From: Selaginella tamariscina
Lineage: Eukaryota; Streptophyta; Lycopodiopsida; Selaginellales; Selaginellaceae
DNA: 64,000 nucleotides
Assembly (NCBI GenBank): GCA_003024785.1
Contig: PUQB01000048.1
Coordinates: 744,363-808,362 of the forward strand
Direction of reading: 5' to 3'
Notes under the pieces: model-generated
Databases searched by the model: none
Told to the model about the DNA's origin: nothing
Seen by the model: only the letters and a program-made list of their open reading frames with translations
Program-made: the position numbers and the translations under genes
Part shown: positions 11,351 to 21,834 of the stretch, piece after piece
Layout: each line of letters starts with the position of its first letter
Position numbering within the stretch: position 1 is the first letter of the stretch

Positions 11351-12483
11351 TCACCTCCTCCCTAAAGACAAGTTCCATGAGTTCTGGGACATGGTTTAGT
11401 AAGATAACGTCGATGGAAGGTAGCAACCTTGGAAGAAGCATGGAGTAAATTGGATGCAGGTTCCTAAGTGCGATCGATAAGCAAATAACCTTTCTAATCC
11501 TTCGAGTATTGAAGTTGGCGGCAATGAAGACGAGAATCAAGAATGGCTGCAACTTCGTACTCAGGTTTATCATTAATGACCACAAGAGGAGGAGGAGAAG
11601 AAGAACGACTATGAAAAGAAGAAACACGACCATGAAGAGAAGAAGGATAATACGGTTTCAACAAAGAGGTGTAAAACACAGGATGAAGTTTCACAATAGA
11701 TGGTAGCTCTAGTCAGAAAGCTATAAGATTGACCTCAGCTGCAATCTTGTAAGGGTCCAATTGGTGATCTCGTATGGCTTCTTCGTAGGCATATTCGCAC
11801 CAACAAGCCTTCTTCTAAGTTGGATTTTTAACAATCTTATATGCAAGTGCCAACTGACGATGAGCATCAGCATGACACTTATACCATTCCTGTGCTTACT
11901 GAAGATGAACTTGAAGATCATCTTGTACTTGACGAAGATGCTGGAGACGATCCTGTACTGCAGAAGAGAAGCATGAGGAGCAAAGTTAAAATGTGGATGG
12001 TAGCCTGTAAGAGTGAAGAAAGGTGTTTGGCCTATAAATGTGTGAACGGAGTTGTTATAAGCAAACTCTGCCATAAGAAGAAGGTCCAACCAGTTGTCCT
12101 GTTGGTAACTGATGAAGTAGCAAAAATATTGCTCCAAGGTTTAAATCGAGCGTTCTGATTGTCCATCAGTTTATGGATGATATCCTGAAGAAAGATTTGC
12201 TTTAACTTGTAAACTCCGGAGAAGTTCTCGCCAAAATCTAGACATGAATTGTGGGCCTAGGAAAACCATGATGTCAAAAGACTTCACGGATTATCAACTT
12301 AGCAATTGTCTGGCCTATAGCCGTCTTGTTACAGGGTAAGAAATGAGCCTATTTGGTGAAACAGTCAACCACCACAAGAACTGCATCAAATCCACGAGGA
12401 GGAAGATCTGTGAGGAAATCCATACAAATGGATCTCCAAGGAGCAGAGAAAACAGGAACATGATGAAGAAGACCAAAGGGCGT
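11351..12483 (-). pseudogene. Integrase core C-half and chromodomain of E-old
   Basis: The minus strand from 12,483 to 12,140 holds the integrase core. The TDGQSER segment keeps the catalytic Glu (12,140-12,165). A further block (DNWLDLL-MAEFAYNNS) is at about 12,050-12,110. The chromodomain start ([14 protein letters not shown]) is near 11,510-11,580. Stops and frame changes are frequent. The sequence is interrupted at 12,483 by the younger chromovirus and resumes at 18,405, so this is the 3' half of one element. Confidence 0.75.
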
Positions 12484-12975
12484 TGTCAAGCCACAATCCA
12501 GGAACAAGGAAATAAGCAGGATTCCGAGAACAAAGAAGCTTGACTCAGAAGCAGGACAATGAGTAGGATAGGGAGCAGAACAAAAATTGGAGCAGGACAG
12601 GGAGTAGGATAGGAACTGGAGTAAGACATGAACTAGGAATCAAGAACAAGACAAGAGCAGGAGGCAAAGAGTAAGACAAGACAAGATTGATCGTAGAAAG
12701 ATTGGTGTTAATAGTAACTGATTGTACAACAATTAGGTCAGGAGCTTTTATGTTCACAACTCCAAGTTAATCTGGTCATTAGTCTAATCTAGTCATGAGC
12801 TAAAATAGTGACCCTTATCCTTTAGGCATATCCTGTAGCATATCCTATAGGCATATCATGTAGGAATATCCTGTAGTATATCCTATAGGAATATCCTACA
12901 GGCATATCTTGTAGGAATATCCTGTAACCTATATCTTGTATCCTGTATCCATCTTGCATCATGTATCGGTTGACA
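12484..12975 (-). repeat. 3' LTR of chromovirus E2
   Basis: The plus strand runs from TGTCAAGCC to GGTTGACA (492 bp). The purine tract AGGGAGGAGGTGC lies just outside at 12,976-12,990. A 12,820-12,960 segment is a degenerate tandem array of words such as GGCATATCCTGTA and GGAATATCCTATA. Confidence 0.8.
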
Positions 12976-14240
12976 GCACCTCCTCCCTAAGACGAGTTCC
13001 ACGAGTCTTGGGACCTGGTTTAGCAGGATAACGATGGAAAGCAACAATTTGGAAAAACATGGAGTAAGTTGGATGCAGGTTCCCAAGTGCGATCGGTAGG
13101 CAAATAACCTTTCCAATCCACCAAGTATTGAAGTTGGCGGCGATGAAGACGAGAATCAAGGATGGCTGCAACTTCGTACTCAGGTTCACACAATGACCAC
13201 AGGAGGGGGAGGAGAAGAAGCACGACCAGGAAGAGAAGAAGGATGATACGGCTCCAACAAGAGGTGTGAAACACAGGATGAAGTTTCACCGTAATGGTAA
13301 CTCGAGTCGGAAAGCTACAGGATTGACCTCCGCCGCAATCCTGTAAGGGCCCAATCGTTGAAAATCCAACTTAGAAAAGGCCTGTTGGTGCGAATATGTC
13401 GACGAAGAAGCCACACGAGATCACCAATCTTGTATGCAGGTGCCGGTTGACGATGAGCATCAGCATGATGCTTGTACTTCCTGTGCCTGCTGAAGATGAA
13501 CCCGGAGATCATCCTGTACCTGACGAAGATGCTGGAGACGATCCTGTACTGCAGGAGCGGAAGAAGGAGAAGCAGGAGGAGCAAAGTCAAAACGTGGATG
13601 GTGGCCTGTAAGAGCAAAGAAAGGTGTCTGGCCTGTAGATGCGTGAATGGAGTTGTTGTAGGCAAACTCCGCCATTGGAAGAAGGTCCAACCAGTTGTCC
13701 TGTTGGTAACTGATGAAGCAGAAGATATTGCTCCAAGGTCTGAATTGCGTTTGATGCCCATCAGTTTGTGGATGATATCCTGAAGAAAGATCCGCTTTAA
13801 CCTGTAGACTCCGAGAAGCTCTCGCCAAAACTTGGACATGAATTGTGGACCTCGATCAGAAACAATGCTCTCAGGAAGACCATGATGTCGGAACTTCGGA
13901 TCACCAACTCAGCAGTTGTCTGCCTGTAGCTGTCTTGTTGACATGGTAGGAAATGAGCCTGTTTGGTGAAACGGTCAACCACCACAAGAACTGCATCAAA
14001 TCCACGAGAAGGAGGAAGATCTGTGAGGAAATCCATAGAAATGGATCTCCAAGGAGCAAAGGAACAGGAAGAGGACGAAGAAGACCAGAGGGCGCATGAC
14101 GAGGCATCTTCGACCTGTTGCAGGTGTCACAACTCCGTACAAACCTTTCCACAAAACCTCGCAACCCAGGCCACCAATAGTTGCGAGTCACCAACTCAAC
14201 TGTCTTGGCCACACCAAAATGTCCTGTAGCCGGGTATCAT
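12976..14240 (-). pseudogene. Integrase and chromodomain of E2
   Basis: Reading from 14,212 downward: the zinc-binding part (YWWPGL, then [12 protein letters not shown]), the first catalytic Asp in [10 protein letters not shown] (14,036), and the second Asp in VSDRGPQF (about 13,845-13,865). At the third position the sequence reads TDGHQTQ instead of the usual TDG-x-x-E, with an apparent frame slip, so the catalytic Glu is not present in frame. A chromodomain follows at about 13,200-13,100 ([22 protein letters not shown]), a module that in chromoviruses directs integration to marked chromatin. Frames shift near 13,830, 13,460 and 13,290. Confidence 0.8.
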
Positions 14241-15890
14241 GACAATCCTGTACCACACGAGTCCTGCAAACACCAACAGGAACGTACAGGAGACCTTCCC
14301 GGTACAGGAGTCCATCCTGTATGGTAAACAACTTGTAGTCTGACGGGAACTGGAGGAAGAGGAACTTGCAATGTCAGGATAATGTGTGAGAACACATTCT
14401 TGCCAAGTCGTCTGTAGCCAACTGCAACGGATGTCTGTAGGAGTGTTGAATCTGCTGGAGCCTGATGAACCTGTAGTGCCGCAAGCCGAATCGATCAGGA
14501 CCCAACAACACTTGCTTTGACAGTCATATGCAGGATCGCCCGGGGTCGTGCAAGGTAAGAGCGCCTAGACAATGCGTCCGCCTTGCCATTCCGAAAACCG
14601 GGCCTGTAGATGATGACGAAATCAAAACGTGATAGGAACTCCGCCCACCTAGCCTGTCGCCGACTGAGAACTCGAGCCGTTTGAAAATACTCCAGGTTCT
14701 TGTGATCCGTAAGAACTTGTACAGGATGCACAGCACCTTCCAGGAAATGCCGCCACTCCTCGAACGAATCCACAATGGCCTTGAGTTCCTTGTCATGAAT
14801 CTCGTAATTGATCTCCGCCAAAGGAACTTACGAGAGTGAAAAGCTACAGGATGAAGCAACTTGTCTTCTCCAACTTGTGATAGGACGGATCCTACTGCAA
14901 AATCCGAGGCATCTGCTTCAACGAAGAAGGAGAGAAGGATCAGGATGTGCTAAAATCGGAGCTGTCGTGAAGGTCCTTGAGTGTTGTGAATGCATGTTCC
15001 GCCTTGTCGGACCAAGAGAAAACCTGTGCGCTTGGTGAGTTCCGTGAGTGGAAGTACACGCTTGGAGAAGTCCTGTATGAACGCCTGTAGAAGTTTGCAA
15101 AGCCAAGGAAACATTGTACATCTCGTACAGACTTGGGCCTCTCCCACTCCACGATGGTCTTCACCTTGTGCATGTCCATGGAAACGCCAGCAGGAGAGAC
15201 GATGTAGCCCAAGAACTCCACAGAATCCCTATCGAAAAAACACTTCTCCAACTTCGCATACAGGCCATGCTCGCGAAGCCTGTAGAACTAGTCGTACATG
15301 CTTGTCATGTGCCGCTGGTCCTTGGAGAAAATCAAAATGTCGTCGAGGTAGATCACCACAAACTGGTCCAAGAAGTCACGAAAGATGTCGTTCACCATGT
15401 GTTGGAACACGGCTGGGGCATTGGTAAGGCCGAAAGGCATCACCGTGTACTCGAAGTGTCCATACCTTGTACGAAAGGCAGTCTTCCACTCATCGCCTGG
15501 ACGAATCCGTACAAGGTTGTAGGCCCCTCGTAAGTCGATCTTCGTGAACACCTTTGCTCCTCGCATCGAGAAGTTCCGGGATCAATGGCAACGGGTACCG
15601 ATTCCGAATGGTGACTTGATTCAAACCCCTGTAGTCCACAACCAAACGTAAACTCCCATCCTTCTTCTTGACAAAGAAGATAGGTGCTCCTGCAGGGGAC
15701 TTTGAGTGACGAATGAAGCCGGATGCCAAGTTGTCCTCGATGTACTGACGAAGAACCTCCAATCTGTGGGTGACAATGCATAAATCGGTCCGAACGGTGG
15801 AGTCTTTCCTTCCAAGATCAATAGGACAGTCGTAGGACCTGTGAACAGGAAGAACTGCAGCCTTGTGCTTGTCAAAAACGTCCTTAAAGG
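14241..15890 (-). pseudogene. Reverse transcriptase and RNase H of E2
   Basis: From 15,762 downward are the RT fingers ([20 protein letters not shown], then VVDYRGLN), the palm ([24 protein letters not shown]) and the catalytic [13 protein letters not shown] block (about 15,320-15,365). The thumb follows at 15,251-15,090 (VEFLGYIVS). RNase H spans 14,900-14,495, with TDHKNLEYF and a GKADALSR end. The domains are complete, but the frame changes near 15,560, 15,290 and 14,940. This enzyme copies element RNA into DNA. A segment at 14,241-14,494 links RNase H to integrase. Confidence 0.85.
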
Positions 15891-16960
15891 AGTATACTTG
15901 GATGGTAGAAGAAGGAGGAGAAAAGAAGGAACAGAAGGAAGGAGATTGAAAAACAGGGAGTCAGACAGGAAAGGTAGAAGAGGACGTAGGAGTTACTTGA
16001 AAGGCAAAAAGGTGGAAAGGAGCAGGATCAGTGGCAAGTTCATGCATGGTAGTGGTAAGAACTCGGAGAGGAGAAGGAGGGAGCTGTGACTGAAAAAGAG
16101 GAAGGATCTTGGGGGGTGGAACAGAAGCAGAGTAACAAAAGAGGCAGGATTGGGAGAAACATGTGTGGATGTTGACAAGTGTACAGGATTGGAAGAATCC
16201 TGTACAGAAGTCCGTGGATGCACAGGAGTGAGGAGAGCCTGTGAGTGTGCTGACGAACAACAGGAGGTGGATCCTGTTGAGGAGGAACCTTCGACACTGA
16301 TACAGGATTGGAAGAACCCTGTACAGGAATCCGCAAACTTACAGGAGTGGAGAGAGCCTGCGGATGTGCTGACATGAGGTGAATCCTGTCGAGGAGGAGT
16401 CTTCAACACTGAGGAACAGGACGGTCAATCCTGTAGCTTGTACTGCCTCAGACACTAAGGATGTATCCTGCACAGGAAGGTACAGATTGATCTGCTCTGG
16501 AGAGGAAAACGTGAGCGTCCTAGACCTCCAGTCGATCTGCGGATTTGCAACAACGAACCATGGCATGCCCAAAATGATGGGAGTCGACCGAGTCTTGATC
16601 AAGTTGAAGGAAATCGAACAGTTGAATGCACATGACTGCAAGAGAGAGGTTTGGTAGCATAGGTAACTGCGCTAGAAGACGATCGGGAATCTACAGGAAC
16701 TGCACTTCAACTTCACCACCAAAATGCCATGTTGAGTTGCAAAAGTGTCATCCATGAAGCATGCACTTGCACTAGTGTCTAACAGGGCAAACTCCTTGAG
16801 CTCTCGATTATTGAGACGAATGTGTACAGGAAACTTGAGTGATGGAATGGTATGAGCAACAAATGGAGCACGCCTACGTCCAACTTCGCGGCTCCTAGAC
16901 GAAGTGGACATTGAAGTTTTCGACTGAACTTCAGCTTCAACTTCACGGTCTTGAACTTCC
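15891..16960 (-). pseudogene. Protease and repetitive spacer of E2
   Basis: The protease active site reads ALLDTSASACF (about 16,745-16,800), with DTSAS in place of the common D-[ST]-GAS, so a key Gly is replaced. The C-terminal protease block IILGMPWFVVANPQIDW is at 16,535-16,590. Between 16,140 and 16,460 the spacer before RT is built from imperfect repeats carrying the words ACAGGATT, GAATCCTGTACAGG and GTCGAGGAGG. They translate as Ser/Thr/Pro/Val-rich repeats. The frame changes several times. Confidence 0.65.
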
Positions 16961-17855
16961 TAGCTTTAATAGGACATTTTACCACTTTGTGTCCTGCTTC
17001 ACCACAATATAAGCATAGGTTCTCACTGCGGCGACGTTGCTTCTCAGCAACAAAAGTGAACCATGCTTGGATTTCTCAACCTCCATAGAAACTACTCCAG
17101 AAGGTGTTGCAGAAACATGTACCACAGTTGCAGGATTGGCTTGTAGGAACTGCTGACAGGATCTTTCCTGACGACACTCAAAAACGGTTGTCGCAACAAA
17201 CAGCCTGTTGCATAATCTCTGCTAATGTTTGGGCATTTGGTAACTTAAGAGAAGGTCCTTCACGTCATCCCTCAACCTAAAATGGAAGTGTTCGATCAAT
17301 GCAGTCTCGTCCCAAGGAATGTTCATGCAAAGTTGCTGAAATTCGGATGCATATACGGAAGCTGGTCGGGATCCTTGTGTGAGCTTTCATAATTTTGTGC
17401 ATGCGGAATAGTACTTATCGGGATCTCCAAAGTAGGCTTTAAAGGCAGCCACGAAACCTTCAAAGTCTTCCATCAATGGGTCATCACGCTCTAGCAAGGG
17501 GGCAACCCAAGCACGTGGAGATCCAATTACTAAAGATGCCAAAAGGCCAACCTTTTGTGCATCAGCCGAGTAGCGGCGTGGTTGCATGCGGATCAAGAGC
17601 CAGATTTGATTCAAGAAACCTTGAAAATCGGCATGATTGCCACTGAACTTTTCCGGCATGCTGATCTTCGGCTCTGAAGAAGAGTTCGATGAAGAGGAAA
17701 CCACAGATGCTTGAGAGAGATCCTATGTAGCAGCCTTGAGGATGCATCAGCAGCTGCATGCATCGCATTGGTGGAACTGTGACCACTTGGCGCAAAGTGG
17801 CCAGCTCGTGAAGCAACATTTGGTGCTCACATTGAAAGTGCTCAAAATCGGCCAT
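16961..17855 (-). pseudogene. Gag of E2
   Basis: The likely start is the ATG at 17,855. A short coiled-coil lead follows (HQMLLHELATLRQVV). The Gag core lies at 17,704-17,387, with PEKFSGNHADFQGFLNQI and later DFEGFVAAFKAYFGDPD, the pattern of the plant retrotransposon Gag domain. A single zinc knuckle CLYCGEAGHKVVKC is at about 16,975-17,016. The ATG lies 90 bp inside the 5' LTR. A run of A's and purines fills 17,860-17,944. A frameshift separates the lead from the core. Confidence 0.75.
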
Positions 17856-17944
17856 GATCTATGAAAGAAAAAGAAGGAGAAAAACTAAGGGAAAAAAAAA
17901 AAAAGTAGCTAGGAATCGAAAGTATGAAAGGAGTTATATCAAAC

Positions 17945-18404
17945 TGTCAAGCCATGATCCAGGAACAAGGAAGTGAATAGATTCTGAGAACAAGGAAGCT
18001 TGACTCAGAAGCAGGACAAGGAGCAGGAGGAGCAGGACAGGAACTGGAACAGGAATGAACTAAGAACCAGGACAAGACAAGACAGGAGGCAAGGAGCAAA
18101 ACAAGACAAGATTGATCGTAGAAAGACTGGTGTGATAGTAACTGATTGTACAACAATTAGGTCGAAGCTTTTATGCTCACAACTCCAAGCTAATCTGGTC
18201 ATGAGTCTAATCTAGTCATGAGCTAAAAATAGTGATCCTTATCCTCTAGGCATATCCTGTAACATCCTATAAGCATATCCTATAGGAATATCTTGTAGGT
18301 ATATCCTATAGGAATATCTTGCAAGCATATCCTGTAAGAATATCTTGTAACCCGTATCTTGTATCCTGTATCCGGAATCCTGCATCCTATATCGGGTTGT
18401 GACA
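17945..18404 (-). repeat. 5' LTR of chromovirus E2
   Basis: The plus strand runs from TGTCAAGCC (17,945) to GGTTGTGACA (18,404), 460 bp. It aligns with the LTR at 12,484-12,975 but lacks some internal units. The sequence just inside on the minus strand (TTTGATATAACTCC) is only a weak match to an initiator-tRNA primer site. Confidence 0.8.
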
Positions 18405-20164
18405 GGCACGTGACGAGGCATCTTCGACCTGTTGCAGGTGTCACAATTCCTTACAAACTTTTTCACAAAAACTCATGACCTAGGTCACCAATAGTTGCGA
18501 GTCACCAACTCAACTATCTTGGCCACACCAAAATGTCATGTAGCTAGGGTATCATGACAATCATGTACCACACGAGCCCTGTAAACATCGATAGGAATGT
18601 ACAGGAGACCTTCCCGATACATGAGTCCATCCTGTATGGAAAACAACTTGTAGTTTGTACGGGAACTAGAGGAAGAGGAGCTTGCAATGTCAAGACTAAT
18701 GTGTGAGAACACATTCTTTGCCAAGTCATCTGTAACCAACTGCAAATGAATGTCCTATAGAAATGTTGAATTTGCTGGAGCTTGATGAACCTATAGTGCT
18801 GCAAGCCGAAATCAATCAGGACCAACAACACTTGCTTTTGACAATCATATGCAGGATTGCCCGGGGTTAGTGCAAGGTAAGAGCACCTAGATAATGCATC
18901 CGCTTTGCCATTCTGAAAACCAGGCCTGTAGACGATGACAAAATCAAAATGTGATAGGAATTTTGCCCACCTAGCCTATCACTGACTGAGAACTCGAGCC
19001 GTCTGAAAAAACTCTAGGTTCTTGTGATCTGTAAGAACTTGTACAGAATGTACAGCATCTTCCAAGAAGTGCCGCCATCACTCGAACGAATCAATAATAG
19101 CCTTGAGTTCCTTGTCATGAATCTCGTAATTAATTTTCGTCGAAAGAAACTTACGAGAGTGAAAGGGTATAAGATGGAGTAACTTGTCTTCGCCAACTTG
19201 TGATATGATAGAACCTATTGCAAAATCCGAAGCATCTGCTTCAACGAATAAAGGACAACAAGGATTAGGATGTGCTAAAATTAGAGCTGTCGTGAAGGCA
19301 TCTTTGAGTGCTATGAAGCATGTTCCGCCTTGCCAGACCAAAAGAAAACCCCTGTGCACTTGGTGAGTTTCGTGAGTGGAAGTACATGCTTGGAGAAGTC
19401 CTATATGAACCGCTTGTAGAAATTTGCAAAGCCAAGGAAACATTGTACGTCTCGTACCGACTTGAGCCTCCCACTCCACGATAGTCTTAACCTTGTGCAT
19501 GTCCATAAAAATGCTAGCATGAGAGACGATGTAGCCCAAGAACTCCACAATATCCCTGTCAAAAAAACTTCTTCAACTTTGCATATAGGCCATGCTCACG
19601 AAGCTTCTGTAGAACTAGTCGTACATGCTTGTCATGTGCCGCCTGGTCCTTGGAGAATATCAAAATGTCATTGAGGTAAATCACCACAAACTAGTCTAAG
19701 AAGTCACAAAAGATGTCGTTCACCATGTGTTGGAACACGGCTGGGGCATTTGTAAGTCCAAAAGGCATCACCGTGTACTCAAAATATCCATACTTTGTAC
19801 AAAAGGCAATCTTCCACTCATTGCCTGGACGAATCCGTACAAGATTGTAGACCCCTCGTAAGTCGATCTTCGTAAACACCTTTGCTCCTCGCTGTCAATC
19901 GAAAAGTTTCGAGATCAATGGTAATGGGTACCGGTTCCAAATGGTGACTTGATTCAAAGCCCTTGTAGTCGACAACCAAACGCAAACTCCTATCTTTCTT
20001 CTTAACAAAAAAGATAGGTGTTCATGCAAGGGACTTTGAGTGACGAATGAAGCCGAATGCCAAGTTGTCCTCGATGTACTGGCGAAGAACCTCCAATTCT
20101 ATAGGTGACAGTGCATAAATCGGTCCGAACGGTGGAGTCTTCCCTTGCATAAGATTGATAGGAC
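18405..20164 (-). pseudogene. RT, RNase H and integrase N-terminus of E-old
   Basis: This is the 5' remainder of the element whose 3' half is at 10,975-12,483. Reading down the minus strand: RT palm ([15 protein letters not shown] at about 19,830-19,880, MPFGLTNAP), thumb (EFLGYIVS near 19,545), RNase H (about 19,250-18,880), then the integrase zinc-binding block [14 protein letters not shown] at 18,405-18,445. It carries more stops than E2, in keeping with greater age. Gag, protease and the 5' LTR are missing. At about 20,164 it abuts the leader and Gag start of another element. Confidence 0.75.
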
Positions 20165-20540
20165 AGATCGATTAGTCAGATTTCGAAGGCTTTACCAATT
20201 TGAATTTACTGAGACCTCCACCACCTACTTCGTCGAAGAATCTGATTCAGAGGAACCTGACTCTAAGTTATGCTTCTTCTTCTTTTTCCGTATCTCTGGT
20301 TGTAAAACATTTGGCACTGCAATATTCGTCGGAATCCGAACGGTAACATTATCAATTCGGTCGTTCAACCCCAAAACATCCCCTCGAAGTTCGTTTAAGG
20401 CATCCATCATTATTTCTCGCCAACCAAGTCATTGTCTAACTCTAGGGGGGTCGACCTGGATCAGCCTCATCCATCTCCTCATTTTGAGCCTCTGTGACAG
20501 CCCTCTCTACCTCAGGCTCTGGTTGCTTTCTTTTACTCAT
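20165..20540 (-). pseudogene. Start of a Gag-like ORF of family 2
   Basis: An ATG at 20,540 opens a charged ORF (MSKRKQPEPEVERAVTEAQ...) that breaks near 20,440. Its continuation (MMDALNELRGDVLGLNDRIDN, then KKKKKHNLESGSSESDSS) is in another frame. It lies 310 bp inside a primer binding site and LTR, where a gag would begin. It is cut at about 20,165 by the chromovirus fragment. No Gag domain is recognisable in what remains. Confidence 0.5.
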
Positions 20541-20850
20541 TGTATTAAACCCTAGTCTTAACACTCAGAGAATATGCTTGGAATATTCTCAATATAAAGT
20601 TGGAAACACCCTGCATAGGTTATACACCCACACACATCAGCCTAAACCAGCATAAGACTTTCGAACATACCTAGAATCTCACACCAGCTCATTGACAAGT
20701 GTTCTCCAAAGTTTAACAACTCACAGGATCAAACTCTCTGTGCAGAATACAGACATGTCAACCGAAAGCGATAGAGTATATCAAGAATTTAGAGTTATCT
20801 AAACACTAAAACACCTTATGACTTAAGGTGATCCTACTGACACAGAGAAC

Positions 20851-20866
20851 TCGCTCCGGTACCAAT
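20851..20866 (-). other. Primer binding site of family 2 element
   Basis: The minus strand reads ATTGGTACCGGAGCGA directly after the LTR end CTCTGACA. This resembles the initiator-Met tRNA complement (TGGTATCAGAGC) used by most plant LTR retrotransposons. Confidence 0.7.
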
Positions 20867-21834
20867 TGTCAGAGTTTTTATTGGTGCCACAAAGGTGGCT
20901 TGCCAGGTGCCAGCCCTAGAATCCCCTCTCTGAAAACCCCACGGAATCTAGTAAAGTAACCCGTATTAGGAACCCAACCCTTAGGAACTTAAGCCCCTAG
21001 CTAACTAAGTGCACGAACAAAGCTCACCTTGTGAATCAGGATACGCGAACTAGCTGAGCTACGAGTATCGTTCCTAGCTTGGCCTGGTTGAGGCGGCCGG
21101 AGCAAGGCCTCAATCACTAGATTTGTGGAACGTGAACTCGGGCAATGCCTTTAAGCATGCGAGTAGATTTTCGGGTTAAAGAATCTGACTAACTCCTTGG
21201 AAGTAATGTACCCCTGTCACGAAGGCATGATCCTGCCAATGATAAGGATGGTTTAACCCAAAGGTGGGACGTACCCCTGTCGTGTGGAAGTTAGGCGACA
21301 CAATAGAGGGTTGTGCATGACACAAGCTTAGGAGGTTAACGAGCTCTTTTTCAAACCCAAGAAGCCTCACTACATATACTCTACCTTATTTATGTGACGG
21401 CCCCCCCCCCCCCCCCCGGTTTTCCTAAGTGAGTAAGTGGGCTGGCACAAAAATGCCAGCCCTTAGAGAAAATGAGTTGTCCTAACCTAACCCTAAACCT
21501 AATCCCTAGAGGGGGGGTCTAGGGCGTGGGGTTAGGGAAACCCTAGGGTTAGGTCAACCCTAGGGGTGTCCCTAACCCTTATTTTGACAAGCTATACTTT
21601 GCGAAGAACCCTAACCTGGAATGTCAAAACGGGGGAGAGTTTTCTAAAAGGTAAGTACTACCTTCGCCTAGAGTTTCTCGAGGTATCTAGTGACAGCCGA
21701 CCGGACTACCCCTAAACACCTAAGTACACTAAGCGAGGCTGTTTCTCACTACAACTAGGGTTCGTCACACAACTCGGTAGGTAACAACAATCAAACCCAA
21801 AGTAAAGGGTCGAGTTATAGTAAAAACTATGACA
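20867..21834 (-). repeat. 5' LTR of family 2 element
   Basis: On the minus strand this runs from TGTCATAG (21,834) to CTCTGACA (20,867), 968 bp with TGTCA/TGACA ends, and is followed by a primer binding site. It contains an uninterrupted C run at about 21,400-21,417 and GGTT/CCCTAA-rich stretches at 21,480-21,590. It aligns patchily with 9,720-10,836. No coding capacity was seen. Confidence 0.75.

Larger units (their letters stand above)
12484..18404 (-). mobile_element. Complete Ty3/gypsy chromovirus (E2), minus strand
   Basis: A 5.9-kb element has LTRs at both ends (12,484-12,975 and 17,945-18,404). Its internal order on the minus strand is Gag, zinc knuckle, protease, RT, RNase H, integrase, chromodomain, polypurine tract. 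Flanking 5-mers are GGCGT on the left and GGCAC on the right. Each differs by one base from GGCGC, the sequence found at the homologous position inside this very element (about 14,091-14,095). This fits a target duplication in a host element of the same family. The RT core ([14 protein letters not shown]-type, YLDD) resembles Tcn1-like chromoviruses more than the usual angiosperm clades. Scattered frameshifts and stops make it non-autonomous as assembled. Confidence 0.85.

Noticed and set aside
11509-11706. Basic Arg/Lys-rich plus-strand ORF
   Set aside because: It is the complement of the chromovirus chromodomain linker, where Ser/Pro-rich codons read as Arg-rich.
20145-20555. Plus-strand 136-codon ORF
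   Set aside because: It is antisense to the Gag-like start, and the Phe run is the complement of a Lys run.
21480-21595. Telomere-like CCCTAA/TTAGGG words
   Set aside because: They are degenerate, in both orientations, and lie inside an LTR. There is no uninterrupted telomeric array.
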